From Bosea sp. ANAM02 (GTDB lineage: Bacteria; Pseudomonadota; Alphaproteobacteria; Rhizobiales; Beijerinckiaceae), in the NCBI RefSeq assembly GCF_011764485.1, contig NZ_AP022848.1, positions 1,702,001-1,766,000 of the forward strand: a stretch of 64,000 bases of DNA, in the 5' to 3' direction. The translations under genes and the position numbers were made by a program. How positions within the stretch are numbered: the first letter of the stretch is position 1; each line of letters begins with the position of its first letter. Of the stretch, positions 1 through 9,019 are shown one piece after another. The notes below the pieces were generated by a model. The model saw only the letters and a list, made by a program, of their open reading frames with translations, was not told where the DNA came from and made no database searches.

Positions 1-941
1 TCCGGCGGGCGCAGGATGGTGAAATGCACGAGGTCGACATTGGCGTCCGCCTTGAGCAGGTTGCGCCAGGTGCGCTCGCCCGGATGCGGCTCGCCCGAGA
101 CCAGCAGCACGCGGAGCTTGTCGCGAACGCCCTCGATGGTGATCACGGCGCGGTTGTTGGCCAGCGTCAGCTCGTTGTCGATGGCTTGCGCCTCGATCTC
201 GACGACGTTCGGCCCGCCACGATCGATGCGGACGGGGACCTGTACGGTCTGGCCGGTCGTGACCTCGCGGCGGGCGATGATCTCGCCGTCGCGGCGGATG
301 GTCAGCCCGGCGCGGCCCGGGCCGCCCTTGTCGACGACGCGCAGGCGAATGATCTGGTCCTTGCCGACGATGCCGAAACGCGGCGAATCGACCAGGACGA
401 TACGGCGGTCGATCTCGGCATCGCGGCCGGTGGTCAGGACATGCAGCGGCGCACGCAGGCCGAGTGCCTCTGCATTGGCCGGGGCGTCATGGGCGAGGCC
501 GTCGGTGATCGCGATCGCTCCGGCGACGCGCTCGGAGGGCACGTCGGCCAGGCTCGACGACAGGGCTTCGAACAGGCGCGTGCCGTCATTCGTGCCCTGG
601 GCGTCGCGCAGCTCGACGATGCGCGGCTCGACATTGGGGATGCCGCGCAACTGCCGTTCGATCTCGGCGACGGCGGCATCGGTCTGGGCCGCGCGGTCGG
701 CGAGGCGGTTCGAGGCCGAGCGGTCGACCACCACCGAGACCACGTCCTTGACCGGCTCGCGGTCCTCGAAGACGAGCGAGGGATCGGCCAGCGCCGCCGT
801 CAGCACGACGAGCGCGAGCGCGCGCAGGATCGCGCTGCGGCCGGCGAGCACGATGGCAGCGCCGGCAGCCAGAGCCGCGAGCACGGCGAGGCCGATCAGC
901 AGCGGCAGGGGCACCATCGGGGCGAGGGAGACGCTCCACAT
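1..941 (-). CDS. Membrane-anchored vWA-like protein of the MoxR/DUF58 cluster (3' end cut by window edge)
   Basis: The reading frame opens at an ATG at 939-941, preceded by a strong GGGAGGAG ribosome site, and stays open to the window edge, so the C-terminus is missing. The N-terminus has two closely spaced hydrophobic segments (about residues 8-33 and 36-52). A soluble part follows with a VVVDRSAS stretch like the first motif of von Willebrand A folds, then AITDGLAHD. This resembles the large membrane proteins that follow DUF58 and DUF4159 genes in alphaproteobacterial MoxR clusters, often annotated as glutamine-amidotransferase-like. It is the last gene visible in the block and is separated from the DUF4159 gene by a palindromic repeat. 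The molecular role is unknown; a part in envelope protein assembly is inferred from neighbours only. Confidence 0.7.
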   Translation of the reverse strand, partial: MWSVSLAPMVPLPLLIGLAVLAALAAGAAIVLAGRSAILRALALVVLTAALADPSLVFEDREPVKDVVSVVVDRSASNRLADRAAQTDAAVAEIERQLRGIPNVEPRIVELRDAQGTNDGTRLFEALSSSLADVPSERVAGAIAITDGLAHDAPANAEALGLRAPLHVLTTGRDAEIDRRIVLVDSPRFGIVGKDQIIRLRVVDKGGPGRAGLTIRRDGEIIARREVTTGQTVQVPVRIDRGGPNVVEIEAQAIDNELTLANNRAVITIEGVRDKLRVLLVSGEPHPGERTWRNLLKADANVDLVHFTILRPP

Positions 942-967
942 CAGCGTGCTCCTCCCGGTATCCTGTT

Positions 968-1094
968 CTCAGCCCTCATCCTGAGGAGCGCCGCAGGTGC
1001 ATCTCGAAGGATGCTCCAGATATCTCCGAAGCCTCCTGGAGCATCCTTCGAGACGCCGCTCCTGTCGGAACGGCTCCTCAGGATGAGGGCTGAG
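968..1094. repeat. Palindromic repeat, CCTCATCCTGAGGAGC family, copy 1
   Basis: A 127-bp element with 22-bp perfect terminal inverted repeats (968-989 and 1073-1094, core AGCCCTCATCCTGAGGAGC). A second inner inverted pair is built on TCTCGAAGGATG / CATCCTTCGAGA. It fills the gap between two genes of the MoxR cluster. Related copies are at 29185-29297, 47951-48068 (inside uvrC) and 32641-32699 (short form). Confidence 0.9.
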
Positions 1095-1110
1095 GAGAAG
1101 AGATCGTTCA

Positions 1111-3939
1111 TCACTGGCCGAGCCTTTCGAGCAGGGCCGGGACATGGACCTGATCGGCCTTGTAGTTGCCGGTGAGCGCATACATCACGAGGTTGACGCC
1201 GGCGCGCAGCGCCATCTCGCGCTGGCGCGGATCGCCCCCGGACAACGGCACCAGCCCTTCGCCGCGCCGGTCGATCGCCCAGGCGGACGCGAGGTCGTTG
1301 GCGGTGATCACGATGGGCGAGACATTGTCGCCTGCTCGCGCCGGGCGTCGGCCGTCGCTATCGGCGGGCGGCAGGGTCTCGACCCAGGTCGTGCCGGTGT
1401 CGTAGCGGCCGACCAGTTCGTCGAGGATGTAGAAGGTCTTGGTCAGGACGTGGTCGCGCGGCAGCGGCTCCAGCTCGGGAATGTCGAGCGTCTGCAGCAT
1501 GCGCTTGAGCTGGTCGCCCTCGGGCGTCGTGCCACCGCCAGGGCGCGCGCTCATCGCGTCGCGGGTGTCGAAGATCACGAGCCCGCCGCCCTTCATATAG
1601 GCTTCGAGCTTGCGCAAGGTTTCGGCCGAAGGGATCGGGCGGCCCGCGACGATCGGCCAGTAGAGGACGGGGAAGAAGGCGAGCTCGTCGCGCTCGACGT
1701 TGACGCCGACCGCCTCGCCCGGCTCGAGTGCCGTGCGAGCGCCGAGCACCGAATTGAGGCCGGTCAAGCCGGCCTTGGACATGTCGTCGACGGGCTTGTC
1801 GCCGGTGACGACATAGGCGAGCCGCGTCATCGCGCCATTGGCGAGCAGGGCGCGCGGGATCGGCGGACGGGTATCGGCCTGCGCATTGGGAGCCGGCTGC
1901 TGGGCGCGGGCGGTATCGGGCGTGAGAGCGAAGGAGGCGGCGAGCGCGAGCAGGATCGCGGCCGGCGCGGCGGCCCTGCGCAGACGGGAGGTGTTGAGGC
2001 GCCCGCCGAGCCAGAGCGTCGCCAGGGTGTCGGCGACGAGCAGAAGCAGAGCCAGGACGAGGAGCAATGGCCGGATGTCGCGCGCGATCGGCTCGTCGAT
2101 CGGCAGGACGGCGACGCCGAGGCTGGCGAGGTCGAGCGCCGCGAGCGTGTCGGTCGGCGTCAAAGCGTTGACCGCGAGCGAGCCGTCGGTCGGGCCGTAA
2201 AGGCCGGGCGGATGGGCGAGCGTCGCGCGACCGGCATAGTTGCGCGCCACCGGCTGGGCCGTCGCGGGCGCCGAGCGGAACTGGCCGATGCCGTCGAGCA
2301 CGCGGGCCGGTGACAGGGTCTCGACGCGCTTGTCGTCGCTCTGGGCCTCGACCGCGGCGGGGCCGTTCCCGGCAAGGTTGACGATCTTGCGGAGCATATC
2401 GACGAAGAGGCCCGAGAGCGGCAGGTTCGACCAGGTGGTGTCGGCAGTGACATGGACCATGGCGATCAGCCCGTCGCCGCGCCGCTCGGCGGTCACGACC
2501 GGCGTGCCGTCCTCCAGCGCCGCCCAGGTCTTGCGCGACAGGTTGGGCTCGGGCTCGGCCAGGATCTGGCGGCTGACGCGGATGTCGTCGCTGATCGTCA
2601 GGCCGAAGAAGGGGCTTTCGCGGGTGAAGGGCGCGAGCCTGCGCGGCGTCTCCCAGGACAGGCCGCCGCCGAGCGTGCGGCCGCCACGACGCAGGCGCAC
2701 CGGCGTCAGGTCGTCGGAAGACGCCGCGAGCCGGGCGCCGGCGAAGCGCAGCAGCACGCCGCCGCGCTCGACGAAGCTCGTGACCTTCTCGCTCGTCTCG
2801 CGATCGAGCGCGCCGATATCGGCGAGGACCAGCACCGAGAGATTCTGCGCCAGCATTTCGCCGACCGGATCGATCGAGCCCTGTCGCGGCTCGCGGATCT
2901 CGGCGAAGGGCTGGAGCGCACGGGAGAGATAATAGGTCGGCGACAGCAATGGCTGCGCGGTATCTGCGGTAGCGCCGGAGACGATGCCGATGCGGCGGCG
3001 CTTGGCCCGGTCGTCGAGCAGCGCGACGGCGCCGGCACTGCGCTCGCCGACGATCTCCAGCCGCGACACGGCGTTGCGGACCTCGATCGGCAGGGTCAGG
3101 CGCGCGGTGGTCTCCAGATTGCTGCCCTCGAAGATGAAAGGCGCATTGCCGAGCGGCAGGCCCTTGAGATCGAGCGCGCGGATCTGGCCGGTCGCGGCGG
3201 CGCCGGGGGTCGGGCGCAGCACCTTGACGGTGAGCGCACCCGCGAGGTTCTCGGGCGCTGAGAGGGCGAGTTGCGCGGCCGGGGCTGCATGAACAGCGAG
3301 GCGGCGGGCCTCGGCATCCTGCTTCAGCCGGGCGAGGAAGCTGCCGTCGTCGGAGACGGCGAGTCCGTCTGCGACCCAGACGATCTCGGCCGAGGGCGCG
3401 CCCTGCAGGAAAGCCTCGATACGCTGGAGATGGGCGGCACGATCCGGCGCATGCGGCTGGAGCGGGAGCGCGCGCAACCGGTCGAGCGCAATGCGCGGCT
3501 CGGCCAGCGCGATGGCGGCAGGGGCTTCTGCCAGGCCGACGACAGCGACCGGGCGGCCTTCGCGGGTCGCGGCGGCGATGCGCGATTCGGCGACCGAAAC
3601 GCGCTCCGGCCAGTCGGTCGCGGCGCCGAAGCCGTTATCGATCAGCATCAGGACCGGGCCGCGCGAAGGCGCGGCATCGCGCACCGGATTCCAGACCGGG
3701 CCGGCGACGGCGAGGATCGCGAGCGCGGCCACCGCCATGCGCAAGGCGAGCAGCCACCAGGGCGTGTGGGCGGGCGTCTCGCGCCTGGCGATCAGGTCCG
3801 CCATGATCTTGAGCGGCGGGAAATCGATCCGGCGCGGGCGTGGCGGCGTCACGCGCAGGATCAGCCAGAGCGCCGGCAGCAGGGCGAGCGCAGCGAGGGC
3901 GAGCGGGGCGGTGAAGCTGAAGGGCAGGGCGCTGAGCAT
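1111..3939 (-). CDS. BatA-type N-terminal / DUF4159 C-terminal membrane protein
   Basis: This 942-residue protein begins with the BatA-like (TIGR02226-type) two-helix anchor: a hydrophobic segment at residues 6-28, the PPRPRRIDFPPLK stretch, and a second helix near 62-82. A long soluble middle part follows. Further hydrophobic segments lie around 640-690 (LLLVLALLLLVADTLATL is visible). The C-terminal 240 residues match the DUF4159 layout, with RLAYVVTGD, FFPVLYWP and VIFDTRD. It lies 12 bp after the DUF58 gene in the order MoxR–DUF58–this gene–vWA-like gene. Such clusters are thought to act as chaperone or quality-control systems at the inner membrane. The specific substrate cannot be told from sequence. 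Confidence 0.85.
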   Translation of the reverse strand: MLSALPFSFTAPLALAALALLPALWLILRVTPPRPRRIDFPPLKIMADLIARRETPAHTPWWLLALRMAVAALAILAVAGPVWNPVRDAAPSRGPVLMLIDNGFGAATDWPERVSVAESRIAAATREGRPVAVVGLAEAPAAIALAEPRIALDRLRALPLQPHAPDRAAHLQRIEAFLQGAPSAEIVWVADGLAVSDDGSFLARLKQDAEARRLAVHAAPAAQLALSAPENLAGALTVKVLRPTPGAAATGQIRALDLKGLPLGNAPFIFEGSNLETTARLTLPIEVRNAVSRLEIVGERSAGAVALLDDRAKRRRIGIVSGATADTAQPLLSPTYYLSRALQPFAEIREPRQGSIDPVGEMLAQNLSVLVLADIGALDRETSEKVTSFVERGGVLLRFAGARLAASSDDLTPVRLRRGGRTLGGGLSWETPRRLAPFTRESPFFGLTISDDIRVSRQILAEPEPNLSRKTWAALEDGTPVVTAERRGDGLIAMVHVTADTTWSNLPLSGLFVDMLRKIVNLAGNGPAAVEAQSDDKRVETLSPARVLDGIGQFRSAPATAQPVARNYAGRATLAHPPGLYGPTDGSLAVNALTPTDTLAALDLASLGVAVLPIDEPIARDIRPLLLVLALLLLVADTLATLWLGGRLNTSRLRRAAAPAAILLALAASFALTPDTARAQQPAPNAQADTRPPIPRALLANGAMTRLAYVVTGDKPVDDMSKAGLTGLNSVLGARTALEPGEAVGVNVERDELAFFPVLYWPIVAGRPIPSAETLRKLEAYMKGGGLVIFDTRDAMSARPGGGTTPEGDQLKRMLQTLDIPELEPLPRDHVLTKTFYILDELVGRYDTGTTWVETLPPADSDGRRPARAGDNVSPIVITANDLASAWAIDRRGEGLVPLSGGDPRQREMALRAGVNLVMYALTGNYKADQVHVPALLERLGQ

Positions 3940-3951
3940 CGGCGTTTCCCC

Positions 3952-4869
3952 TCAGAAGCCCGAGGCGCTGCGCGAGGCGGCGACGAGGCTCGCGATGCGC
4001 AGCACCGCTTCGCTGGCCGGCCGGTCGGTGCGATGCAGCGTCAGCGTCCAGCCGGCCTTGCGGCAGGCCTCGGCGATGGCCTCGCTATGGGCAGCCAGGC
4101 GCCGGCGATATTCATCGCCCCAGGCGCCGGCATCGCCGACGCGCAGGGTCAACCCGTCCTCCAGGTCGAAGAGTTCGGCCTGGCCGTTGAAGGGGAAGGT
4201 CTCCTCGATCGGATCGGCGATCAGCAGGACATGGCCGCGCGCGCCCGACGAAGCGAGCGTGGCGATGCGTTGGGCGAGCTTGGAGGCGGGCGAGAGCCCG
4301 TCGGTGATGATGATCGCGTCCGCCAGTCGCGGCAGCGGCGCTTCCGGCGGCAGGTCGGAGGCGGCGTTGCGCTCGTCGGCGAGAATCGCCTGCGCCAGCA
4401 TCTCGACGATGCGGCGCGAGGCCAGCGCCCGCGTCAGCCCGAGATGGCCGACGCGCTCGCCGCCCTCGACCATCGTCTCGGCCAGGGCGAACCCCGCGAC
4501 CAGCGCGCGGTCGAGCTTCGAGGCCATGGCCAGCGAGGAAGCGAAGCCCATCGAGGGCGAGCGGTCGATCCAGAGCCAGATCGAATGCGAGGCTTCCCAT
4601 TCGCGCTCGCGGACGAAGAGATGGCCGTCGCGAGCGGAGCGGCGCCAGTCGATGCGCGAGGCCGATTCGCCGGCGACAAGCGGGCGATACTGCCAGAAGG
4701 TCTCGCCAGGGCCGGCGCGACGCCGGCCGTGGATGCCGTGGATGCTGGCGGAGACGCGGCGCGCCTCCAGGATCAGGCGCGGCAGGCGCGCAGCCAGGTC
4801 GAGCGATTCGGTGAGGACCGGCCGCGACGGCCGCCTCTCGCCCGGAGCCAGGACGCGCGTGCGCAGCAT
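3952..4869 (-). CDS. DUF58 domain-containing protein
   Basis: A 305-residue soluble protein of normal DUF58 length. The family landmark is the stretch around residues 65-95: the GETFWQYRPLVAGESASRID segment, followed by WRRSARDGHLFVREREWE. A degenerate vWA metal site comes next (WIDRSPSMGF, D-x-S-x-S-like). No signal peptide or membrane helix is seen. It starts 4 bp after the MoxR stop, so the two are translated together. DUF58 proteins are the usual partners of MoxR AAA+ ATPases; the partnership is known for the family, the client proteins are not. Confidence 0.9.
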   Translation of the reverse strand: MLRTRVLAPGERRPSRPVLTESLDLAARLPRLILEARRVSASIHGIHGRRRAGPGETFWQYRPLVAGESASRIDWRRSARDGHLFVREREWEASHSIWLWIDRSPSMGFASSLAMASKLDRALVAGFALAETMVEGGERVGHLGLTRALASRRIVEMLAQAILADERNAASDLPPEAPLPRLADAIIITDGLSPASKLAQRIATLASSGARGHVLLIADPIEETFPFNGQAELFDLEDGLTLRVGDAGAWGDEYRRRLAAHSEAIAEACRKAGWTLTLHRTDRPASEAVLRIASLVAASRSASGF

Positions 4870-4873
4870 CGGC

Positions 4874-5896
4874 CTATCCCAGCCGTTCCACGAGCTTGCC
4901 GATCAGCCCCTCGACTGTCTCGCCATCGGCGCGGGCGGCGAAGGTCAGGGCGACGCGGTGCTTCAGGACGGGAATGGCGAGCGCCGCGACATCGTCGACC
5001 GAAGGGGCGAGCCGGCCCTCGACGAGGGCACGCGCACGCACCGCCAGCGTCAGCGACTGGCTGGCGCGGGGGCCGGGGCCCCAGGACAGCTTGTCGGTGA
5101 CTGAAGCCTCGCCCTCGCCGGGGCGGGCGGAGCGGACGAGATCGAGGATCGCGTCGACCACGGCGTCGCCGACCGGCAGGCGGCGGACGAGGCGCTGGAT
5201 CGACATCAGCGTTTCCGAGGTCATCGCCTGCGCCGGCTTGTATTCGCCTGCGCCGGTGGTCTCCAGCAGGATGCGGCGCTCGGCCTCGCGGTCGGGATAG
5301 CCGACATCGATCTCGAGCAGGAAGCGGTCGAGCTGGGCCTCGGGCAGGGGATAGGTGCCTTCCTGCTCGATCGGGTTCTGCGTCGCCAGGACATGGAAGG
5401 GCGCCGGCAGGTCATAGCGCTCGCCGGCGACGGTCACATGATGCTCCTGCATCGCCTGCAGCAGGGCCGACTGGGTGCGTGGGCTAGCGCGGTTGATCTC
5501 GTCCGCCATCAGGAGCTGGGCGAAGACCGGGCCCTTGATGAAGCGGAAATGGCGCTTGCCGTCGCTCGATTCGTCGAGAACCTCGGAGCCGAGAATGTCG
5601 GACGGCATCAGGTCCGGCGTGAACTGGACGCGCCGCGCCGCAAGGCCGAGCACGGTGCCCATCGCCTCGACGAGCTTGGTCTTGGCGAGGCCGGGAACGC
5701 CGACGAGCAGGCCGTGGCCGCCCGAAAGCAGCGTCACCAGCGAGAGATCGACGACCTTCTGCTGGCCGAAGATGACCTGGCCGATCTCCTTGCGGGCCGC
5801 GCCGATGGCGCCGAGTGCGGCTTCGGCCGCCTCGACGATGCCTGTGTCGAGGTCGATCGGCGAAGTGCTCTCGCTTGCCCGGGCTTGCGCCGCCAT
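4874..5896 (-). CDS. MoxR family AAA+ ATPase
   Basis: About 340 residues and complete. Walker A is GVPGLAKT, Walker B is LLMADEINRA, followed by the typical SPRTQSALLQAMQE. The sensor region LATQNPIEQEGTYPLPEAQL is also intact. I start it at the ATG at 5894-5896, because GAAGGAG sits 7 bp upstream. A GTG 15 bp earlier is possible but would overlap that ribosome site. It heads the minus-strand MoxR–DUF58–DUF4159–vWA block and is divergent from the DUF1285 gene, so the 200 bp between them should hold both promoters. MoxR ATPases act with vWA-type partners in chaperone-like maturation of metalloenzymes or envelope complexes. Confidence 0.93.
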   Translation of the reverse strand: MAAQARASESTSPIDLDTGIVEAAEAALGAIGAARKEIGQVIFGQQKVVDLSLVTLLSGGHGLLVGVPGLAKTKLVEAMGTVLGLAARRVQFTPDLMPSDILGSEVLDESSDGKRHFRFIKGPVFAQLLMADEINRASPRTQSALLQAMQEHHVTVAGERYDLPAPFHVLATQNPIEQEGTYPLPEAQLDRFLLEIDVGYPDREAERRILLETTGAGEYKPAQAMTSETLMSIQRLVRRLPVGDAVVDAILDLVRSARPGEGEASVTDKLSWGPGPRASQSLTLAVRARALVEGRLAPSVDDVAALAIPVLKHRVALTFAARADGETVEGLIGKLVERLG

Positions 5897-6098
5897 GTCG
5901 GTCTCCTTCACTGTCGCGGGCCGTTGCGCCGTCCTGCGAACCGCCGATGCGTTCGGCCGTTCAATGTGGACGGGCCATCACGGCGGCTCAAGCGCCGAAT
6001 GGAATGGTACACATCAACTCGGCTTCACGATTATGTGGAGTTCAAGGCGGAAACGCGATGCAAGCAGGATGCCGCAACAATTGGGGATTGGCCTTCCG

Positions 6099-6680
6099 AT
6101 GACCGGGCCAGGCAACGCGATGGAACGCCTGATGGCCTCGCTCGGCGGCGGCAAGGTTCGCAGCCTGCCGCCGGTGGAGCGCTGGAACCCGCCGTTCTGC
6201 GGCGATCTCGACATGCGCATCGCCGCCGACGGGACCTGGTTCTATATGGGCACGCCGATCGGCCGGCCGGCGCTGGTGAAGCTGTTCTCCTCGGTGCTGA
6301 AGCGCGAGGGCGAGGATTACTTTCTCGTGACCCCGGTCGAGAAGGTCGGAATCAGCGTCGAGGACGCGCCGTTCCAGGCCGTCGAGATGCAGGTCGAGGG
6401 CGAGGGAGACGACCGGGCGATCGCGTTCCGGACGCAGGTCGACGATCTCGTCAGCGTCGGGCCGGACCACGCCTTGCGTTTCGCGCGGGCTGCGCAGGAC
6501 GGGCTGACGCCTTATGTCCATGTCCGGCGCGGCCTCTGGGCCCGGCTGACGCGGGCCTTGACCTACGATCTGCTCGCGCTCGGCGAGATCAGGGAGGCGG
6601 AGGGCGTGGCGATGTTCGGGATCGCCGCGGCAGGAGAATTCTTTCCGGCCGTGCCGGCGAGCGAGATCGAGGGCCTCTAG
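6099..6680 (+). CDS. DUF1285 domain-containing protein
   Basis: A soluble protein of 193 residues that fits DUF1285 in length and motifs: PPVERWNPPFCGDLDMRIA near the start, then WFYMGTPIGRPALVKLFSSV and DYFLVTPVEKVGI. I chose the ATG at 6099; an internal ATG at 6120 is equally possible and neither has a strong ribosome site. The stop codon overlaps the GTG of the Nudix gene by one base (TAGTG), which implies coupled translation. DUF1285 has a two-domain beta fold of unknown function and is regularly next to a CoA pyrophosphatase and cca in Hyphomicrobiales. Confidence 0.85.
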   Translation: MTGPGNAMERLMASLGGGKVRSLPPVERWNPPFCGDLDMRIAADGTWFYMGTPIGRPALVKLFSSVLKREGEDYFLVTPVEKVGISVEDAPFQAVEMQVEGEGDDRAIAFRTQVDDLVSVGPDHALRFARAAQDGLTPYVHVRRGLWARLTRALTYDLLALGEIREAEGVAMFGIAAAGEFFPAVPASEIEGL

Positions 6681-7339
6681 TGCTGAAGTCAGTCGAGTCC
6701 GCTCTCAATCTCAGCGCCGAAGGCTTCGCGGCCTTGGCACGCGAACGGCTGCGGGCGGAGCCGCCCATGCTGGGCGATGTGATCAGCCGGCCCCGCGGCG
6801 ATCATGAGCATCAGTCGACATCCGTGCCGATCCCCGACGAGAAGCGCGCTGTCCCGGCCGCCGTGCTGATCGGCATCGTGCCGCGCCCCGCGGGACCGAC
6901 CGTGCTGCTGACGCAGCGCGCCGCAGCTCTGCGCAACCACTCGGCGCAGATCGCCTTTCCCGGCGGGCGGGTCGATGCCGTCGACGGTTCGCCGGTCGTT
7001 ACGGCCTTGCGCGAAACCGAGGAGGAGATCGGCCTGTCGCGCTCGCATATCCGCACGCTCGGCTTCCTCGATGCCTATCTCACAGGCACGGGCTACCGGA
7101 TCGTGCCGGTGGTGGCGCTGGTCGAGCCGCCCTTCTCGCTGACGATCAACCATAACGAGGTCGACGAGGCCTTCGAGACGCCGCTCTCCTTCCTGCTCGA
7201 CCCGGCGAATCACAAGCGCGAGGGCATCGAATGGAAGGGCCATTTCCGCACCTACTATGCGATGCCGTTCGAGGGTCGCTATATCTGGGGGGCGACCGCC
7301 GGCATGATCCGCAATCTCTACGAGCGGCTGGTCGGATAA
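6680..7339 (+). CDS. Nudix CoA pyrophosphatase
   Basis: 219 residues starting at a GTG that overlaps the preceding stop. It carries the CoA-pyrophosphatase subfamily signature LLTQRAAALRNHSAQIAFPG running straight into the Nudix box (GGRVD...TALRETEEEIGL), with the catalytic RE..EE core present. This subfamily (NudL/Nudt7-like) cleaves CoA or acyl-CoA to 4'-phosphopantetheine and 3',5'-ADP. The rest (GYRIVPVVALVEPPF, WGATAGMIRNL) also fits. It is the second gene of the DUF1285–Nudix–DUF6111–cca run. Confidence 0.9.
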   Translation: MLKSVESALNLSAEGFAALARERLRAEPPMLGDVISRPRGDHEHQSTSVPIPDEKRAVPAAVLIGIVPRPAGPTVLLTQRAAALRNHSAQIAFPGGRVDAVDGSPVVTALRETEEEIGLSRSHIRTLGFLDAYLTGTGYRIVPVVALVEPPFSLTINHNEVDEAFETPLSFLLDPANHKREGIEWKGHFRTYYAMPFEGRYIWGATAGMIRNLYERLVG

Positions 7340-7381
7340 AACTGTACTGCGCGGGTGCCGCGCCGGGGAACGACGAAGCCG

Positions 7382-7639
7382 ATGTTGCGCGCGATCATCG
7401 AAGAGGTCCTGCTCTTCGTCCTGCCTTTCTGCATCTTCGCAGGCTATCTCGTCGTCAACAGGCGCAATCCCTTCGATGTCGAGCACTGGAGCCGCCATGT
7501 CTTCGCGCTGGCGGTCGCGGGAGCTCTGCTGGCGATCGCCGTGCTGATCTATGGCGGCTTCATCGCGCCGCGCAGCGAGGGCGCCTACGAGCCGCCGCAT
7601 ATGGAGAACGGGGTGCTGGTGCCCGGCCGCTTCAAATGA
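7382..7639 (+). CDS. Small two-helix membrane protein, DUF6111-like
   Basis: 85 residues from the ATG at 7382. There are two hydrophobic helices (residues 6-25 and about 38-60) joined by VVNRRNPFDVEHWSRH. A short C-terminal tail carries YEPPHMENGVLVPGRF. The last codons overlap the start of cca (ATGA at 7636-7639). The length, topology and PP-containing tail fit the DUF6111 family that sits in front of CCA-adding enzymes in this order. Function is unknown. Confidence 0.75.
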   Translation: MLRAIIEEVLLFVLPFCIFAGYLVVNRRNPFDVEHWSRHVFALAVAGALLAIAVLIYGGFIAPRSEGAYEPPHMENGVLVPGRFK

Positions 7640-8910
7640 GCGGGAAGCATGACGGCGAGATCGCACGCTTCCTGGCTCAGCCGGCGTTGGCGCGATTGCT
7701 GCCGGCTCTCGACGAAAACGGAGAGGAAACCCGCGTCGTCGGCGGCGCGGTGCGCAATCTCCTCATCGGCGAGCCCGCGAGCGATATCGACCTCGCGACC
7801 ACGGCCCTGCCGGAGGAGACGATCCGGCGCGGGCAGGCCGCCGGCTTCAAGGCGGTGCCGACCGGGATCGAGCACGGTACGGTGACGCTCGTCGCGGATG
7901 GGGCGAGCTTCGAAGTCACGACGCTCAGGCGCGATGTCGAGACGGACGGGCGCCGGGCCAGGGTCGTGTTCGGCCGGGATTTCGCGGCGGATGCATTGCG
8001 GCGCGACTTCACCATCAACGCGCTCGGGCTGGGGCGCGACGGCACGCTGCACGATTATTGCGGGGGGCTCGCCGATCTCGCACAAAGACGGGTGCGTTTC
8101 ATCGGCGATGCCGCAGCGCGCATCCGCGAGGATTACCTGCGTATCCTGCGCTTCTTCCGCTTCCATGCCCGCTACGGTGTCGGCGAGCCCGATGCCGAGG
8201 GCCTGCGCGCCTGCATCGCCGGCCGCGAGGGGCTCGCCGGCTTGTCGCGCGAGCGGGTGCGGGCGGAGATGATGAAGCTCCTGGTGGCACCGGGCGTGGT
8301 CGCGACGATCGGGGCGATGGCCGGCGCCGGGCTGTTGATGCCGGTGATCGGCGGCGTGCCGCATCTCTCGCGTTTCGCCGCGATCGCCGGCGATGACGGC
8401 GCGGGTGTCCATCCGGCGTTTCGGCTGGCGGCGCTGGCGGTTGCCGTCGGCGAGGACGCCTCGCGCCTGCGCGAAGGCTTGCGGCTTTCGAACGACGAAT
8501 TCGACCGGATCGAGCGCATTGCCGGAGCACTGGAGAGGCTGGGCGGCCGGGCGGGGCTGCCCGATCTCGCAGCGCTGCGTCATGTCGCCCATCGCGTCGG
8601 CGACGACGCGGCTGCTGCGGCGCTCGTCCTGCTGAACGCTTCGGCGGTGAGCGAGGCCAGGAGTGGCGTGCAAAGCCTGATCGCCGCGTTCGGCCAGACG
8701 CCGCAGTTCCTGCTGACGGGCAAGGACGTCGTCGGACTCGGCATCCCGCCGGGGCCGCGCGTGGGGCAGGTGCTGGAGGTTGCGCGACGGGGCTGGATCG
8801 AGGCCGGGTGCCCGGCCGGAGAGGGCGAGCAGATGGGGTTCGTCAGGAAGGCAAGCCGCGAGCTCGCCTCCGAGGCCGCCGTCGTGACAGAGCGTCATTC
8901 TCGAGCTTGA
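7636..8910 (+). CDS. cca: CCA-adding tRNA nucleotidyltransferase
   Basis: 424 residues. The class II polymerase-beta head is intact: VVGGAVRNLL, then the catalytic pair in SDIDLATTALPEE. EVTTLRRDVETDGRRA, RRDFTINAL and EDYLRILRFFRFHARYG follow. It adds or repairs the 3' CCA of tRNAs using CTP and ATP. The start overlaps the preceding stop by four bases (ATGA). The last five codons and the stop codon lie inside a palindromic repeat that begins exactly at 8893, so the C-terminal RHSRA is repeat-encoded and probably not the ancestral end. Confidence 0.93.
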   Translation: MSGKHDGEIARFLAQPALARLLPALDENGEETRVVGGAVRNLLIGEPASDIDLATTALPEETIRRGQAAGFKAVPTGIEHGTVTLVADGASFEVTTLRRDVETDGRRARVVFGRDFAADALRRDFTINALGLGRDGTLHDYCGGLADLAQRRVRFIGDAAARIREDYLRILRFFRFHARYGVGEPDAEGLRACIAGREGLAGLSRERVRAEMMKLLVAPGVVATIGAMAGAGLLMPVIGGVPHLSRFAAIAGDDGAGVHPAFRLAALAVAVGEDASRLREGLRLSNDEFDRIERIAGALERLGGRAGLPDLAALRHVAHRVGDDAAAAALVLLNASAVSEARSGVQSLIAAFGQTPQFLLTGKDVVGLGIPPGPRVGQVLEVARRGWIEAGCPAGEGEQMGFVRKASRELASEAAVVTERHSRA

Positions 8911-8985
8911 CCCGAGAATCTCTTGAAAGTGAGGCATTGGAGCCTCTTTCGGCCTGAGATGCTCGGGTCAAGCCCGAGCATGACG
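8893..8985. repeat. Palindromic repeat, CGTCAT…ATGACG family, copy 1
   Basis: Bounded by CGTCATTCTCG and a terminal ATGACG. It contains two local hairpins, TTCTCGAGCTTGACCCGAGAA and ATGCTCGGGTCAAGCCCGAGC, joined by a short spacer. It supplies the stop codon of cca. Related copies are at 16517-16621 and 46234-46331. Confidence 0.85.
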
Positions 8986-9019
8986 GCCGTGGTGGAGGTA
9001 GGGTGGGAACATCCCCGCC

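Noticed and set aside
3271..5100. 609-codon open frame opposite the DUF4159 and DUF58 genes
   Set aside because: Runs across two real genes on the other strand and has no recognisable domain.
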